NCBI RefSeq assembly: GCF_042237075.1
Contig: NZ_JBCGDC010000006.1
Coordinates: 1-64,000, forward strand
Direction of reading: 5' to 3'
Source of the DNA: Polymorphospora lycopeni
GTDB lineage: Bacteria > Actinomycetota > Actinomycetes > Mycobacteriales > Micromonosporaceae
DNA length: 64,000 nt
Shown here: piece by piece, positions 1 through 9,632 of the stretch
Layout: each line of letters begins with the position of its first letter
How positions within the stretch are numbered: the stretch's first letter is position 1
Position numbers and translations under genes: made by a program
Notes under the pieces: model-generated
Databases searched by the model: none
Seen by the model: the letters and a program-made list of their open reading frames with translations, nothing else
What the model was told of the DNA's origin: nothing

Positions 1-55
1 ACACCGAACCGGTAACGATGACCGGCGTGTCACCCAACCCGGCCAACGTTTCCGG

Positions 56-3000
56 TCACAGCACTAGATCGGCGACGAACCGTGGGGTGTCATCCGCCAG
101 TCGGCGGTACATCCGCACTGCCTCCTCAGTCACCGCCACCGCCTCTTGCCGACGCCCAACCTCGCTGTAGACGGCACCGAGGTGGGTCAACACCATTGCC
201 AGGTCGGACTCGAAAGCCGGATTAGAAGCCGCCAGCCCACGGTACGTCTGCACTGCCTCCTCGACGGGCGCCACCGCCTCTTCCCCGCGCCCAACCTCCC
301 GGTAAGCAAGACCGAGGTGGGTCAACGCGCCGGCTAGATCGGACACGACGGCCGGATTAGAGGCCGCCAGCCTCCGGCGAAGCTCCACCGCCTCCGCGCT
401 TGCCAGGACCGCTGCCACCCGGCGCCCAGCCTCCCTGTAGCGGATGCCGAGGTTAGTCAACGCCATAGCCAGGCCGGACTCGAAAGCCGGATTAGAAGCC
501 GCCAGCCCACGGTATATCTCCACCGCCTCCGCGGTTGACGCCACCGCCTCCCCCCGGCGCCCATTGATTCTGATGACGACACCGAGGTTGTTCAACACCA
601 CAGCCAGGTTGGGCATGAATGCCGGATTAGAAGCCGCCAGCCCACGGTATGCCTCCACCGCCTCCTCAGTCGTCGCCTCCGCCTCTCGCCAGCGCCCAAC
701 CTCCCGGTAAGCAAAACCGAGATTGGTCAACGCGCCGGCCAAATCGGACGCGAAAGCCGGATTAGAAGCCACCAGCCTGCGGTACAACGCCACCGCCTCT
801 TCAGCCGGCGCCACGGCCTCCTGCCGAAGCCCGACGTCGCCGTAGCGTCCACCCAAGCTGCTCAACGCGCGAGCCAGGTAGGGCGCAAACACCGGGTCAG
901 CCGCCGCGAGCCCACGGGAGATCTCCACCGCCTCCTTGACCGGCGCCACCGCCTCCAGCCGACGCCCAACCTCCCTGTAGCAGTTACCAAGGTTGTCCAG
1001 TGCAGCAGCAAGATCGGGCGCGAAAGCCGGGTTAGCGGCCGCCAATCCACGGTACGTCGCCACCGCCTCTTCAACCGGCGCCACGGCCTCCTGCCAGTAC
1101 CCCCAATGCGCGAACCGCTCTGCGACTGCCTGCGCCACCATCCCCACATCGCTACTCAGCGTCCTGTCCATGTCAGCCAGTTCCCGCATCAGCGCCAGCC
1201 CGGGAATCCCTGCATCCGCTGCATGCTGCCAGAGGTACCGCCGCAGGTATCCGGGTGTAACGGCGACGCTCCCGTCACCGAGCAGGCTCCGATATCGCTC
1301 AGCCAGTGCCGCCGCGATCGGCAGTGCGTCCGGGTCAAACGGCGTCTCGTGCACCGCCTGATAGGGCGGGCGTACGTGGTCGGCCAGGCTCTGATGTGCC
1401 ATCCGGTACACCGCTTCCCCGGCCTCGCCGTCCTGTACGACGTATCGACCGAGCTGACCGAGTACCCAGGTTAGGTCGTCCTGGCCGAACCATGCCGATT
1501 CCGGCCGGCCGGCGTTGGCCACCGTCAGCCACTCCTGATCGGGCAGCCCCGCACCATAGCCCCGGGTTAGCGCCGCCAACAGCAGCCTCGCCGCGTTCGC
1601 GGCCGGAAGCCCGTCCGCCCATGCAAGTACCGGTGCCGTGCTGACGCTTCCGAGATCCCTGTCGAGCGCCTTTTCGACTGATCCGACCAACTCATCTCGC
1701 CATCCGCCGATGGAGGTATCGACGGGATCGGCACGGAGTTGGTCGGTCACGATCCGGGCGAGCAGAAACGGGCTGCCGGCCAACGCCTGGCCACCGTCGA
1801 CGTCGGCGGCGAGGTGGGTAGCGACCAGTTCCGGATCCATCCGGGAGTCGACCCCGGCCAGCCTGGCTCGGACATAGTCGGTGAGGTCGGCTCGTAGCCG
1901 CTGGCGTGCTCCCTCTACGTCCAGATCCAGAACGGCGGCCGGGGACAGTGACGCCACCAGGTCGATGCCCCCGCCGGGATGTGGCAAATCCCGGGTGGCC
2001 ACCACGACCACTGCGTGCCGGGCAAGGCGGGCCAGCAGTTCCTCCGCGAGCGGAAACGCGGCGCTTCTCGCCTCGTCCAGCCCATCGACCACCACGACCG
2101 GCGGCTTTCTTCCCGCCTCAACGAACCGCTGTATCTGCCCTACCAACTCCGGCGCATTGCGGCGATCGGCCTGAGCAGCCAGCATCCGACGACCAACCAT
2201 CTGACCGCCGATGACCTCTGCTGCTCGATCCGCAGCCAGTCCACGGGCGTGCAGGTGAGCGTGTACTGACCGCTCGCCAGGATCGGCGTGAATCCACTCC
2301 AGGCCGTCGGCGAGCAGTCGCGCGCGTTCGTCGGGGTTGGACAGGCTGACAACTCGGCCAACAATCGCCGACTTACCGGTGCCCGCCGCGCCGGTCACGA
2401 CGTATACACCCGGTTTGCCGCTGCGGATCCAGTCAACGACCTGGTCGACCTCGACAGTGCGGCCGGTGAACCAGGACCGTTCGTCGCCCGGCCGGCCGCC
2501 GCGGGCGGCGAGCAGGAGGTGTTCGACGACCTGTTCGGGTGCGCCCGGGTCGTACAGCGGGTTGTGGAACATCCACCAGGCGCTCCCCCGGCCCTGGAAC
2601 TGCGGGGTCTGGCGGTCGCTGTCCCACTCCTTGAGGATGGCGTCGCAGAGGTCGTCGCCGCGGATGAACTCGTTGTGTACCGACCACCGCACCCGTAGCG
2701 CCGGCGTGCACGGTCCGTCGCGGAGCAGGGTCCGCAGTCGCTGCCCCAATAGCCCGTCCTGGGCGGTTTCGAGATCGTGGCATGAGCTCAGTACGCCGAC
2801 CCAGACGTGCGGGCCGTCGGGCGGCACCAGCTCGAGTACCTTGCCGGCGACCTCCGTCGTAGGCAGGGCCTTGCCGGAAAAGCAGGTGTCAAGGATCAGG
2901 AGCAGCTGACTGGCGCCGGACACCGCGATGTAGCCGGCGATGTCGTCCACGCCGATTCCGGCCGCCGGGCTGGTGCCGCTGTCACGGGCGAGGAGGCGCA

Positions 3001-3253
3001 GGCCGTTGGGTGCGGCGCGCCCGTGTCCGCTCCACAGCAGCACCAGGGCGTCGTCTCCGCCGATGGTCGGGGTGGTTTCCAGGGCTCGAAGTCGCTGGCG
3101 TACCTGGTCCTCGTCGGGGTCGGGAACGAGCAGCGGGGTGAAGGCGGTGCCAAGCAGTTCGCCGAGCGCTTCGACGTCGGGGACGGCGCGGCGTAGCAGT
3201 GGATGCCGGTCGCCGTCGTAGGAGCCGACGCCGATGCCGAGGAAGAACCCCAT
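56..3253 (-). CDS. Caspase-like / P-loop NTPase / TPR multidomain protein
   Basis: The N-terminal part is a caspase-like (C14) domain. It has the His in WSGHG and the Cys in LDTCFSG, about 47 residues apart, as expected for the catalytic dyad. A P-loop NTPase of the STAND/NACHT type follows, with Walker A GAAGTGKS about residue 290 and a Walker B-like VVVVDGLDEA about 100 residues later. The C-terminus is seven and a half 45-residue TPR-like repeats. In this architecture the repeats sense a ligand, the NTPase oligomerises and the protease is the effector; that role is inferred here. I chose ATG 3253 because MGFFLGIGVGSY is the domain start and AAAGG lies upstream; a GTG at 3325 would add 24 non-domain residues. 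It stands alone next to an IS element. Confidence 0.85.
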   Translation of the reverse strand: MGFFLGIGVGSYDGDRHPLLRRAVPDVEALGELLGTAFTPLLVPDPDEDQVRQRLRALETTPTIGGDDALVLLWSGHGRAAPNGLRLLARDSGTSPAAGIGVDDIAGYIAVSGASQLLLILDTCFSGKALPTTEVAGKVLELVPPDGPHVWVGVLSSCHDLETAQDGLLGQRLRTLLRDGPCTPALRVRWSVHNEFIRGDDLCDAILKEWDSDRQTPQFQGRGSAWWMFHNPLYDPGAPEQVVEHLLLAARGGRPGDERSWFTGRTVEVDQVVDWIRSGKPGVYVVTGAAGTGKSAIVGRVVSLSNPDERARLLADGLEWIHADPGERSVHAHLHARGLAADRAAEVIGGQMVGRRMLAAQADRRNAPELVGQIQRFVEAGRKPPVVVVDGLDEARSAAFPLAEELLARLARHAVVVVATRDLPHPGGGIDLVASLSPAAVLDLDVEGARQRLRADLTDYVRARLAGVDSRMDPELVATHLAADVDGGQALAGSPFLLARIVTDQLRADPVDTSIGGWRDELVGSVEKALDRDLGSVSTAPVLAWADGLPAANAARLLLAALTRGYGAGLPDQEWLTVANAGRPESAWFGQDDLTWVLGQLGRYVVQDGEAGEAVYRMAHQSLADHVRPPYQAVHETPFDPDALPIAAALAERYRSLLGDGSVAVTPGYLRRYLWQHAADAGIPGLALMRELADMDRTLSSDVGMVAQAVAERFAHWGYWQEAVAPVEEAVATYRGLAAANPAFAPDLAAALDNLGNCYREVGRRLEAVAPVKEAVEISRGLAAADPVFAPYLARALSSLGGRYGDVGLRQEAVAPAEEAVALYRRLVASNPAFASDLAGALTNLGFAYREVGRWREAEATTEEAVEAYRGLAASNPAFMPNLAVVLNNLGVVIRINGRRGEAVASTAEAVEIYRGLAASNPAFESGLAMALTNLGIRYREAGRRVAAVLASAEAVELRRRLAASNPAVVSDLAGALTHLGLAYREVGRGEEAVAPVEEAVQTYRGLAASNPAFESDLAMVLTHLGAVYSEVGRRQEAVAVTEEAVRMYRRLADDTPRFVADLVL
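59..1090 (-). repeat. Tandem 135-bp TPR-coding repeats
   Basis: Seven complete units plus one partial unit repeat every 135 bp. Each encodes about 45 residues following the pattern EAVA..EEAV..YRGLAASNPAF..DLA.AL.NLG..YREVGR. Stretches such as the codons for AASNPAF are almost identical at DNA level between units, for example those near 216 and 351. The repeats form the C-terminal sensor region of the caspase-like protein. Confidence 0.85.
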
Positions 3254-3447
3254 CAGAGCAAGGTGCCTTTCCGCTTCGGCCAACGGGTGTTTGCGGCGGA
3301 CCGTACACGCGTCCCCATTCTCCACCGACGGCCACCCGTCATCAGCCCACTACCGCCGCGGGTGCAAGCCGTAAGCGACCAAGCTCGCTGGCCGAGGCCG
3401 ATCGACCCGGCTCGTCGGCAGGAAAACGGGTCACCAGGCGACAACTC

Positions 3448-3613
3448 TCAGCATGTCTCTTCGTAGCGTGCGGCGAACGGGCGCGGCTGCGCAGGGCGGT
3501 ACGCAACGGCTGCGGGGCAGCGCTTCGGCACGCACGCCGAGCTGCCACAGTGCCCACTCGGCATGGCGTAGATCCTGGAGGGTCACCTCCAGCCGCAGCC
3601 AGCCGTTTGCGTC
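3448..3613 (-). pseudogene. Remnant of a WYL-type regulator C-terminus
   Basis: On the minus strand from 3613 one frame reads DANGWLRLEVTLQDLRHAEW followed by ALWQLGVRAEAL. This resembles the C-terminal tail of WYL-domain transcriptional regulators. After one frameshift near 3510 it continues as a short tail ending in AARYEETC and a stop at 3448. No start, HTH or WYL core is present upstream, because the transposase region begins there. The rest of 3254-3844 holds no gene I can support, only a 7-bp hairpin at 3575-3592. The family call rests on recalled similarity, so it is tentative. Confidence 0.4.
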
Positions 3614-3844
3614 AGGCTCCTCGGTGCTCCCGCCAGGCCCGGCCGAGATCGACCTGGCTCGGTCGCTGTGCCGGTTCGGGGAGAGCAGGTCGGTCTTCGG
3701 CTCAACGAGGAATCGCCGCGGCCGGAATCTCCCTGGAGGACCTCGTCCGGCTCAACGTCCACGCCATCGATGCGGATAAACTGATCCCGCACTACGGCGC
3801 GCTGGCGTCGCGTCTGGGCGCCGCCGGGGTGGCACTTTCGCGGG

Positions 3845-5116
3845 ATGGCTGGTCTGATGTCGGGCTGGGAGCTGCGGCTACGGGAGCTGACGGGCAAGGT
3901 GGGGCACTTGTTCGCCCGGCCGGAGCCTCGAGAGGTGTTCCATGATCTGATCGAGGGGCTGCTGTCGGATCTGGACAGGAAGAACTGCTGGACCCTGGCC
4001 CGGCGGGCCGGGCACACCCACCCGGGCCGGATGCAGGCGTTGCTGTCGCGGGGCGCGTGGAGCGCCGACGCTCTTGAGGCCGAGGTCCGCGCCCATGTGG
4101 TGGAGCATCTCGGTGACCCGAACGGGGTGCTGATCATCGACGAGACCCAGCTGCCGAAGAAGGGTGACAAGTCGGTGGGGGTGGCCCCGCAGTACTGCGC
4201 CGCCACCAATCGGATCGAGAACTGCCAGGTCGCGGTCATGCTGTCGTACGCCGGCCGGGCCGGGCACGCGTACATCGGTCGTCGCCTTCATCTGCCGACA
4301 CAGTGGACCGACGATCCGGGGCGCTGCCGTGAGGCCGGCATTCCGGTGGGTGTCGGGTTCGCCACGAAACACGACCAGGCCGTCGAACTGTTGACCGAGG
4401 CGGCCGACGCGGCCGTCCCGTTCGGGTGGGTCACCATGGCCGACGGGTACGGGCAGCATCCACGGGTCCGCAACTGGTGTGCGCAGCGGTCATTGCCGTA
4501 CGTGGTAGCCGTGTCGGCGGCCCTGCCGCTGACGCAGATCAGCGTCGCACCCGGAACCGTCCCGGTCACCCGTGTCGGTCAGTTGCTCACCCGGATCGCT
4601 GACAGCGCCTGGCAGCCCCGAACCCGCGCGCGGGGCGGTGAAGACGATCGCTCCCACGACTGGGCGTTGATCAGTCTCGGCGGAAACCTGCGGGTCAGCG
4701 ATGAGATCCCCGCCGACGGGTTCGCGCACACCCTGCTGGTACGGCGTTCGGTCGGCGATCCGGGCGAAGTCACCTATTTCCTCGCCCACGCCCGCCACCG
4801 CGCGTCCGTGCCTGTCCTGCGGCGCATCGCGGAGACCCCACAGAGGATCAAGGAGGGTGACGGGCAGGGCAAGGGCCTCATCGGCATCGACCAGCATCAG
4901 GTCCGCACATGGACCGCCTGGCACCACACCGTCACCGCATGCATGTTCGCCCACGCGTTTCGCGCGGCTCTGCACACCGAAGCCGGGACCGTCCTCGACA
5001 GCACGGCGGATGCCGAGGTGACGAGCCCGGACAGGCATGCCTTCAACAGCCGGCAGAGGGTCCGGGTGACCGAGCCTTCCCCTGCCCACCCCCGCAACCA
5101 TCGCCAACTTGCGTGA
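3845..5116 (+). mobile_element. IS701-type DDE transposase
   Basis: This 423-residue protein has the features of IS701-family transposases. It shows a first Asp in VLIIDETQLPKKG, a second Asp in VTMADGYGQHP, and a Glu region IKEGDGQGKG just before GIDQHQVRTWTAWHHTVT, a typical family C-terminal block. The length fits an intact IS701 transposase (about 400-430 residues). Two starts are possible, ATG 3845 and ATG 3857; neither has a strong ribosome site. I could not identify terminal inverted repeats or a target duplication, so the element ends are unknown. It sits among gene remnants on both sides, suggesting a site of insertion and decay. Confidence 0.85.
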
Positions 5117-5382
5117 TCCGCGCGCACAGACCGTGCGACCGCCTGCGATTTAGGCGGATTGTCGACACTGCGCATACAGGAAAAGCGCCCAGAAGCCATT
5201 CGAGCCGTGAAGATCCGCAACTGTAGGAACCCGAGCCGCATGGCGCCGGGGCGCGGACCTCATGCCGGGGCAGAACTTTCCGGAACCATGTTCCCGCAGG
5301 TGGGAGTCGCCATGCGGGCATTAGGCTTCGACTCTCTACCGAATGAAGAAAGACATTGACACTCGTCATAGCCATCCGAACC

Positions 5383-5412
5383 TTGACACGAGCCAGTTAC
5401 GCACTGTTATAT
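5383..5412 (+). promoter_or_regulatory. Probable sigma-70-like promoter
   Basis: TTGACA at 5383-5388 is followed after 16 bp by TGTTAT (5405-5410), or after 18 bp by TTATAT. This is a good housekeeping-type promoter in an unusually A/T-rich patch for this genome. A second TTGACAC lies 27 bp upstream at 5356. It would drive the remnant ORF at 5554 and possibly contribute to the phz operon about 500 bp downstream. The start site is not proven. Confidence 0.45.
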
Positions 5413-5553
5413 GAATGCCGTAGCGAGATCAGGATGGCAAACAGGGCGGCACTGGATAAACGTGCCGTATTCACCTGACTGCCATCTCCAGTTCAGGGAA
5501 GATGTCATGAACCAAGTCACCCGCACGTTCGCGGTCGGCATCATCGCGCGCAG

Positions 5554-5748
5554 ATGTCGCCGGCCACGACCGGCTCGACTGCCGTCACAGCCCCGGCCGA
5601 CACCCTCGCAAAAGGCGCCGCCAACCCGGAGGCGCTGCTCAAACTATTGAGCGAAAGGATCGCCGCCAAGGACCGGGACGGGATCGTCGCCCGCCAGGAT
5701 CCCGAAGCAGCGATCGTCGACCGGGACGGTTCAGAAACGCACTGGTAA
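5554..5748 (+). pseudogene. Truncated SnoaL/NTF2-like fragment
   Basis: A 64-residue open frame contains NPEALLKLLSERIAAKDRDG and then AAIVDRDGSETHW before a stop. This resembles only the first helices and strand of SnoaL/NTF2-like domains, which normally run to about 120 residues. An ATG at 5508 in another frame opens with MNQVTRTFAVGIIA, like the start of a signal peptide, so the original gene may also carry a frameshift. The remaining sequence between 5117 and 5912 shows no other gene. It lies between the transposase and the phz operon and is probably a decayed gene. Confidence 0.4.
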
Positions 5749-5912
5749 TTTCGGCGACATCGTTCGTGAACAGCCGAACGGTACGCGGCTTTGCATCCAG
5801 GACAACCCCACCCCCTGCCACCTCGATGGACCGGCCGGAGGCCATCGCCGGCGGGCCACCCCATTGATGCGCGAATAACGAGTTGCCGGCATGTTCGTGG
5901 TTTGGAGAAAAC

Positions 5913-7082
5913 TTGAACGCCACCTCGCTCGAGGTTTCGCACCCCCTGGCTGCGCGGCAGCAGCCTGAATGGGACGACCCGGCACAGGTCGAGCACGTCC
6001 GGGCGGTGCTGGCGAGCCTTCCCCCACTCGTCGAGGTCGAATCCCTGAGCAGGCTCCGAGGGTTGCTCGCCGGAGTTTCCGCCGGCCAGGCGCAGGTGGT
6101 GCAGGCGGGTGACTGCGCGGAGGACCCCGCCGAATGCACCGCGGGTGACGTGGAACGGAAGACCCGGCTCCTCAACGTGCTCGCCGGCGTCATGAGCGCT
6201 GTCACGCACCAGCCCGTGGTACGGGTGGGCCGGATCGCGGGCCAGTACGCCAAACCCCGGTCGGCGGCCACCGAGTGGGTCGACGGCGTCGAGATCCCGG
6301 TGTACCGAGGGCACATGGTGAACGGTCCCGAGCCGGACCCACAGGTGCGGCGGCCCGATCCACTACGCATGTTGGCGGGATACTGGGCGGCGAGCCAACT
6401 CATGGACCACCTCGCCCCGACGCCGGAGGCGCGTATCGAGCCGGCCGTGTGGACCAGTCACGAGGCTCTGCTGCTCGACTACGAGATCCCGATGCTACGC
6501 CGGGACCGGCAGGGTCGGGCCGCGCTCACTTCCACCCATTGGCCGTGGATCGGGGAACGCACCCGCGAGGTCGAGGGGGCGCACGTCTCGCTACTCGCGA
6601 ATGTGATCAACCCCGTTGCGTGCAAGATCGGGCCGCGTACGACGGTCGCCGACCTGCTCGCGTTGTGTACGCGGCTGGATCCGGAACGGGAACCGGGCCG
6701 ACTCACCCTGATCGCTCGGATGGGCGCTGACGCGACCATGGATCTGCTTCCCCCACTGGTCCGCGCCGTGCGTGCCGCCGGACACCCGGCGATCTGGCTG
6801 GTCGACCCGATGCACGGCAACACCGTGACCACCGCCGAGGGCCGCAAGACCCGAGTCGTGGAGACGATCATCCGGGAGGTCACGGCGTTCCAGTCAGCGG
6901 TTCGCGCAGCCGGCGGAACACCGGGAGGAATGCACCTCGAAACCAGCCCCGACGACGTGACCGAATGCATCGACGTCCGCCACGACACCGGCCGGATCGA
7001 CGAGAGATACACGACGTTGTGCGACCCGCGTCTCAACCCTCGCCAGGCGGTAGCGGTGGTCTCGGCCTGGCAGACGCGATGA
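5913..7082 (+). CDS. phzC: PhzC, class II DAHP synthase
   Basis: This enzyme condenses phosphoenolpyruvate and erythrose-4-phosphate to DAHP, the first step of the shikimate pathway. It raises chorismate supply for phenazine synthesis. Class II landmarks are QAGDCAED, GRIAGQYAKPRS, YRGHMVNG, WTSHEALLLDYE, DPMHGNT, GGMHLE and TTLCDPRLN. I chose TTG 5913 (389 residues) because GGAGA lies 5 nt upstream; an upstream TTG at 5883 has no ribosome site. It is the first gene of the compact phz operon, ending 25 bp before phzD. A pathway-dedicated copy next to phzD and phzE is usual in phenazine clusters. Confidence 0.93.
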   Translation: MNATSLEVSHPLAARQQPEWDDPAQVEHVRAVLASLPPLVEVESLSRLRGLLAGVSAGQAQVVQAGDCAEDPAECTAGDVERKTRLLNVLAGVMSAVTHQPVVRVGRIAGQYAKPRSAATEWVDGVEIPVYRGHMVNGPEPDPQVRRPDPLRMLAGYWAASQLMDHLAPTPEARIEPAVWTSHEALLLDYEIPMLRRDRQGRAALTSTHWPWIGERTREVEGAHVSLLANVINPVACKIGPRTTVADLLALCTRLDPEREPGRLTLIARMGADATMDLLPPLVRAVRAAGHPAIWLVDPMHGNTVTTAEGRKTRVVETIIREVTAFQSAVRAAGGTPGGMHLETSPDDVTECIDVRHDTGRIDERYTTLCDPRLNPRQAVAVVSAWQTR

Positions 7083-7107
7083 TGATGAACCGGGCCGAGG
7101 AGACACC

Positions 7108-7731
7108 GTGCCGGGCATAGCGCCGATCCCCGCCTACCCACTTCCCACGAGCGGTGAGCTGCCCGTCAGCACCGCACGGTGGACCCCCGACCCACGCCGG
7201 GCGGTACTACTCGTGCACGACATGCAGCGCTACTTCCTCGCACCCTTTCCCCCGGCGGTGCGTGACACGCTGGTGCGCCACTGCGTGCAACTGAGGAAGC
7301 GCTGCGCCGCGCTCGGGATCCCGGTGTTCTACACCGCGCAGCCCGGTGGCATGACCGAGCAGGAACGCGGCCTGCTGAAGGACATCTGGGGCCCGGGGAT
7401 GAGCGTCGACCCCCTCGATCGGTCGATCGTCGCCGAGCTTGCACCGCGGCCGCCGGACCGGGTGCTCACCAAGTGGCGCTACAGCGCGTTCTTCCGCTCG
7501 GACCTGCTGGCGCAGATGCGCGAGCAGGACCGCGACCAGCTGATCGTCTGCGGGGTGTACGCGCACGTCGGTGTACTGGCGACGGCCCTCGACGCGTTCA
7601 CCAACGACATCCAGTCGTTCCTGGTCGCCGACGCTCTCGGCGACTTCTCGGCCGACTATCACCGGCTGGCCCTCGACTACGCGGCCACTCGCTGTTCGGT
7701 GGTCACCACCACCGGGGAGGTCTTCGCATGA
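7108..7731 (+). CDS. phzD: PhzD, isochorismatase-type hydrolase
   Basis: PhzD hydrolyses the vinyl ether of 2-amino-2-deoxyisochorismate to trans-2,3-dihydro-3-hydroxyanthranilate and pyruvate. The 207-residue protein carries Asp38 (in LVHDMQRYF) and Lys122 (in LTKWRYSAFF), the same numbering as the catalytic Asp and Lys of Pseudomonas PhzD. The VCGVYAHVGVLATALDAF segment is also typical of the family. It starts with GTG at 7108, and its stop overlaps the phzE start as ATGA, so the two are translationally coupled. Confidence 0.95.
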   Translation: MPGIAPIPAYPLPTSGELPVSTARWTPDPRRAVLLVHDMQRYFLAPFPPAVRDTLVRHCVQLRKRCAALGIPVFYTAQPGGMTEQERGLLKDIWGPGMSVDPLDRSIVAELAPRPPDRVLTKWRYSAFFRSDLLAQMREQDRDQLIVCGVYAHVGVLATALDAFTNDIQSFLVADALGDFSADYHRLALDYAATRCSVVTTTGEVFA

Positions 7732-9632
7732 AGCCGCAGCAGTTGCTCGAGCAGGTGCTGAGACCCGATCCGGGCGCCTTCGCCCTGCTGCACCGCCCGG
7801 AGACCCTGGGCCCGGACCGGTTGGAGATCCTGCTGGGCCGGGTCAGCACGCCGGCCCGGCTCGCTGACATCCCGCTGGCCGACCAGGCCGGGCGGCCCGG
7901 CGAGGCTCGTCAGGAGGCGCTGGTCCTGGTGCCTCACCGGCAGATCACCGAGCGCGGCTTCGCCGCCGCCGCGGACGGCTCACCGCTGCTCGCGATGTCG
8001 GTGACGGACCAGGGCCAGATCTCCACCACCGAGGCGCTGAGACACCTCCCGGACGAGCCGATCGCCCTGACCGGTGGACGGTTCGACACCGAGGACGACG
8101 CCTACGCTGACATCGTTCGCGCGGTCCTCGACAACGAGATAGGCACCGGAGAGGGCTCGAACTTCGTCATCAAGCGGACGTTCGTCACCACCATCACCGG
8201 CTACTCCACGCGCAGCGCGCTGAGCCTGTTCCGTCGGTTACTCACCCGGGAGACCGGTACCTACTGGACGTTCCTCGTGCACACCGGCACCCGGACCTTC
8301 GTCGGCGCCACACCGGAGCGCCACGTCAGCCTGCGAAACGGCGTCGCGGCGATGACCCCGATCAGCGGCACCTACCGTTACCCGCCGACGGGACCGGTCC
8401 TGTCGGAGGTCATGGACTTCCTCGACGACGGCAAAGAGACCGACGAGTTGTACATGGTCCTGGACGAGGAACTGAAGATGATGGCCCGGGTCTGCCAGGG
8501 CGGTGGCCGGGTGGTGGGTCCGTTCCTGCGGGAGATGGCCTGGCTCGCGCACACCGAATACGTCATCGAGGGGCGCAGCGACCTCGATCCCCGGGACATC
8601 CTGCGGGAGACGATGTTCGCGCCCACCGTGACCGGCAGTCCGCTGGAGAACGCCTGCCGAGTGATCGCCCGCTACGAGCCGCGCGGCCGCGGGTACTACG
8701 GCGGCGTCGCGGCCCTCATCGGCCGTGACGCCGATGGCGCGCGGACGATGGACTCCGCCATTCTCATCCGCACCGCCGACATCAGCACCTCGGAGCTCGA
8801 TGACAGCGCTCGCGTCGAGGTCGGGGTCGGGGCAACCCTGGTCCGGCACTCCGACCCCACCGCCGAGGTCGCCGAGACCCGCACCAAGGCCGCCGGCCTG
8901 CTCTCGGCGCTCGGTGCCAACGAGCGTCTCAACGGAGACCCGCGGATCCGCGAGGCGCTGGGCAGGCGCAACGCGACCATCGCGCGCTTCTGGCTCAGCG
9001 ACGCCGGCTCGCGCGCACAGCCACACCCGGCGCTGAGCGGCCGCCGGGCGCTGATCATCGATGCCGAGGACACCTTCAGTTCGATGCTGGCCCACCAACT
9101 GCGGGCCATCGGGCTGACGGTGCGACTCGACCGCTTCGACGCGCCCCACCGCTTCGACGACCACGATCTCGTCATCCTGGGCCCGGGTCCCGGCGACCCA
9201 CGGGACGCCGATGACCCGAGGATGGCCCACCTCACGTCGGCGATCGAGCACCTGCTGTCCCGACGCATCCCGTTCCTTGCGGTGTGCCTGAGCCACCAGT
9301 TGCTGTGCCGGCGCCTCGGGCTCCGGCTGAGGCGCCGGACGGTCCCGAACCAGGGCACCCAGCGCGAGATCGACCTGTTCGGCTCGCGGGAACAGGTGGG
9401 CTTCTACAACTCCTACGAGGCCTACGGACGCGCTGAGCAGTTGGAGTGTCCTGGCATCGGCGGGGTGAAGGCCAGCCTGGACGCCGGCACGGGCGAGGTG
9501 CATGCCCTACGAGGGCCGCACTTTGCTTCGGTGCAGTTCCACCTTGAGTCGGTACTCACCCGCGACGGCGAACGCGTCCTGGGTGAGCTGCTGGCGCCGC
9601 TGACACAGACCGAGGAGGTACTGAACGTATGA
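7728..9632 (+). CDS. phzE: PhzE, 2-amino-2-deoxyisochorismate synthase
   Basis: PhzE converts chorismate and glutamine to 2-amino-2-deoxyisochorismate. The 634-residue protein is a fusion. Residues 1 to about 430 form the anthranilate synthase/chorismate-binding domain (TPISGTYRYPP, RGRGYYGGVAAL, TMDSAILIRTA). From about residue 438 a class I glutamine amidotransferase domain follows, with nucleophile Cys520 in AVCLSHQLL and His605/Glu607 in VQFHLES. The length matches PhzE. It overlaps phzD by ATGA at the start and the next small ORF by ATGA at the end. Confidence 0.95.
   Translation: MKPQQLLEQVLRPDPGAFALLHRPETLGPDRLEILLGRVSTPARLADIPLADQAGRPGEARQEALVLVPHRQITERGFAAAADGSPLLAMSVTDQGQISTTEALRHLPDEPIALTGGRFDTEDDAYADIVRAVLDNEIGTGEGSNFVIKRTFVTTITGYSTRSALSLFRRLLTRETGTYWTFLVHTGTRTFVGATPERHVSLRNGVAAMTPISGTYRYPPTGPVLSEVMDFLDDGKETDELYMVLDEELKMMARVCQGGGRVVGPFLREMAWLAHTEYVIEGRSDLDPRDILRETMFAPTVTGSPLENACRVIARYEPRGRGYYGGVAALIGRDADGARTMDSAILIRTADISTSELDDSARVEVGVGATLVRHSDPTAEVAETRTKAAGLLSALGANERLNGDPRIREALGRRNATIARFWLSDAGSRAQPHPALSGRRALIIDAEDTFSSMLAHQLRAIGLTVRLDRFDAPHRFDDHDLVILGPGPGDPRDADDPRMAHLTSAIEHLLSRRIPFLAVCLSHQLLCRRLGLRLRRRTVPNQGTQREIDLFGSREQVGFYNSYEAYGRAEQLECPGIGGVKASLDAGTGEVHALRGPHFASVQFHLESVLTRDGERVLGELLAPLTQTEEVLNV

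Noticed and set aside
59..1090. CRISPR-like direct repeats
   Set aside because: The repeats are coding, contiguous and 135 bp long, so they are TPR-coding units without spacers.
3199..3945. Plus-strand open frame across the transposase 5' region
   Set aside because: No recognisable motif; it overlaps the caspase gene start and the transposase. It is probably chance coding in GC-rich DNA.
5356..5389. Two TTGACAC copies as an operator
   Set aside because: Only a short direct repeat; the second is well explained as a -35 box.
8238..9503. Minus-strand open frame opposite phzE
   Set aside because: Reverse shadow of phzE; no domain recognised.
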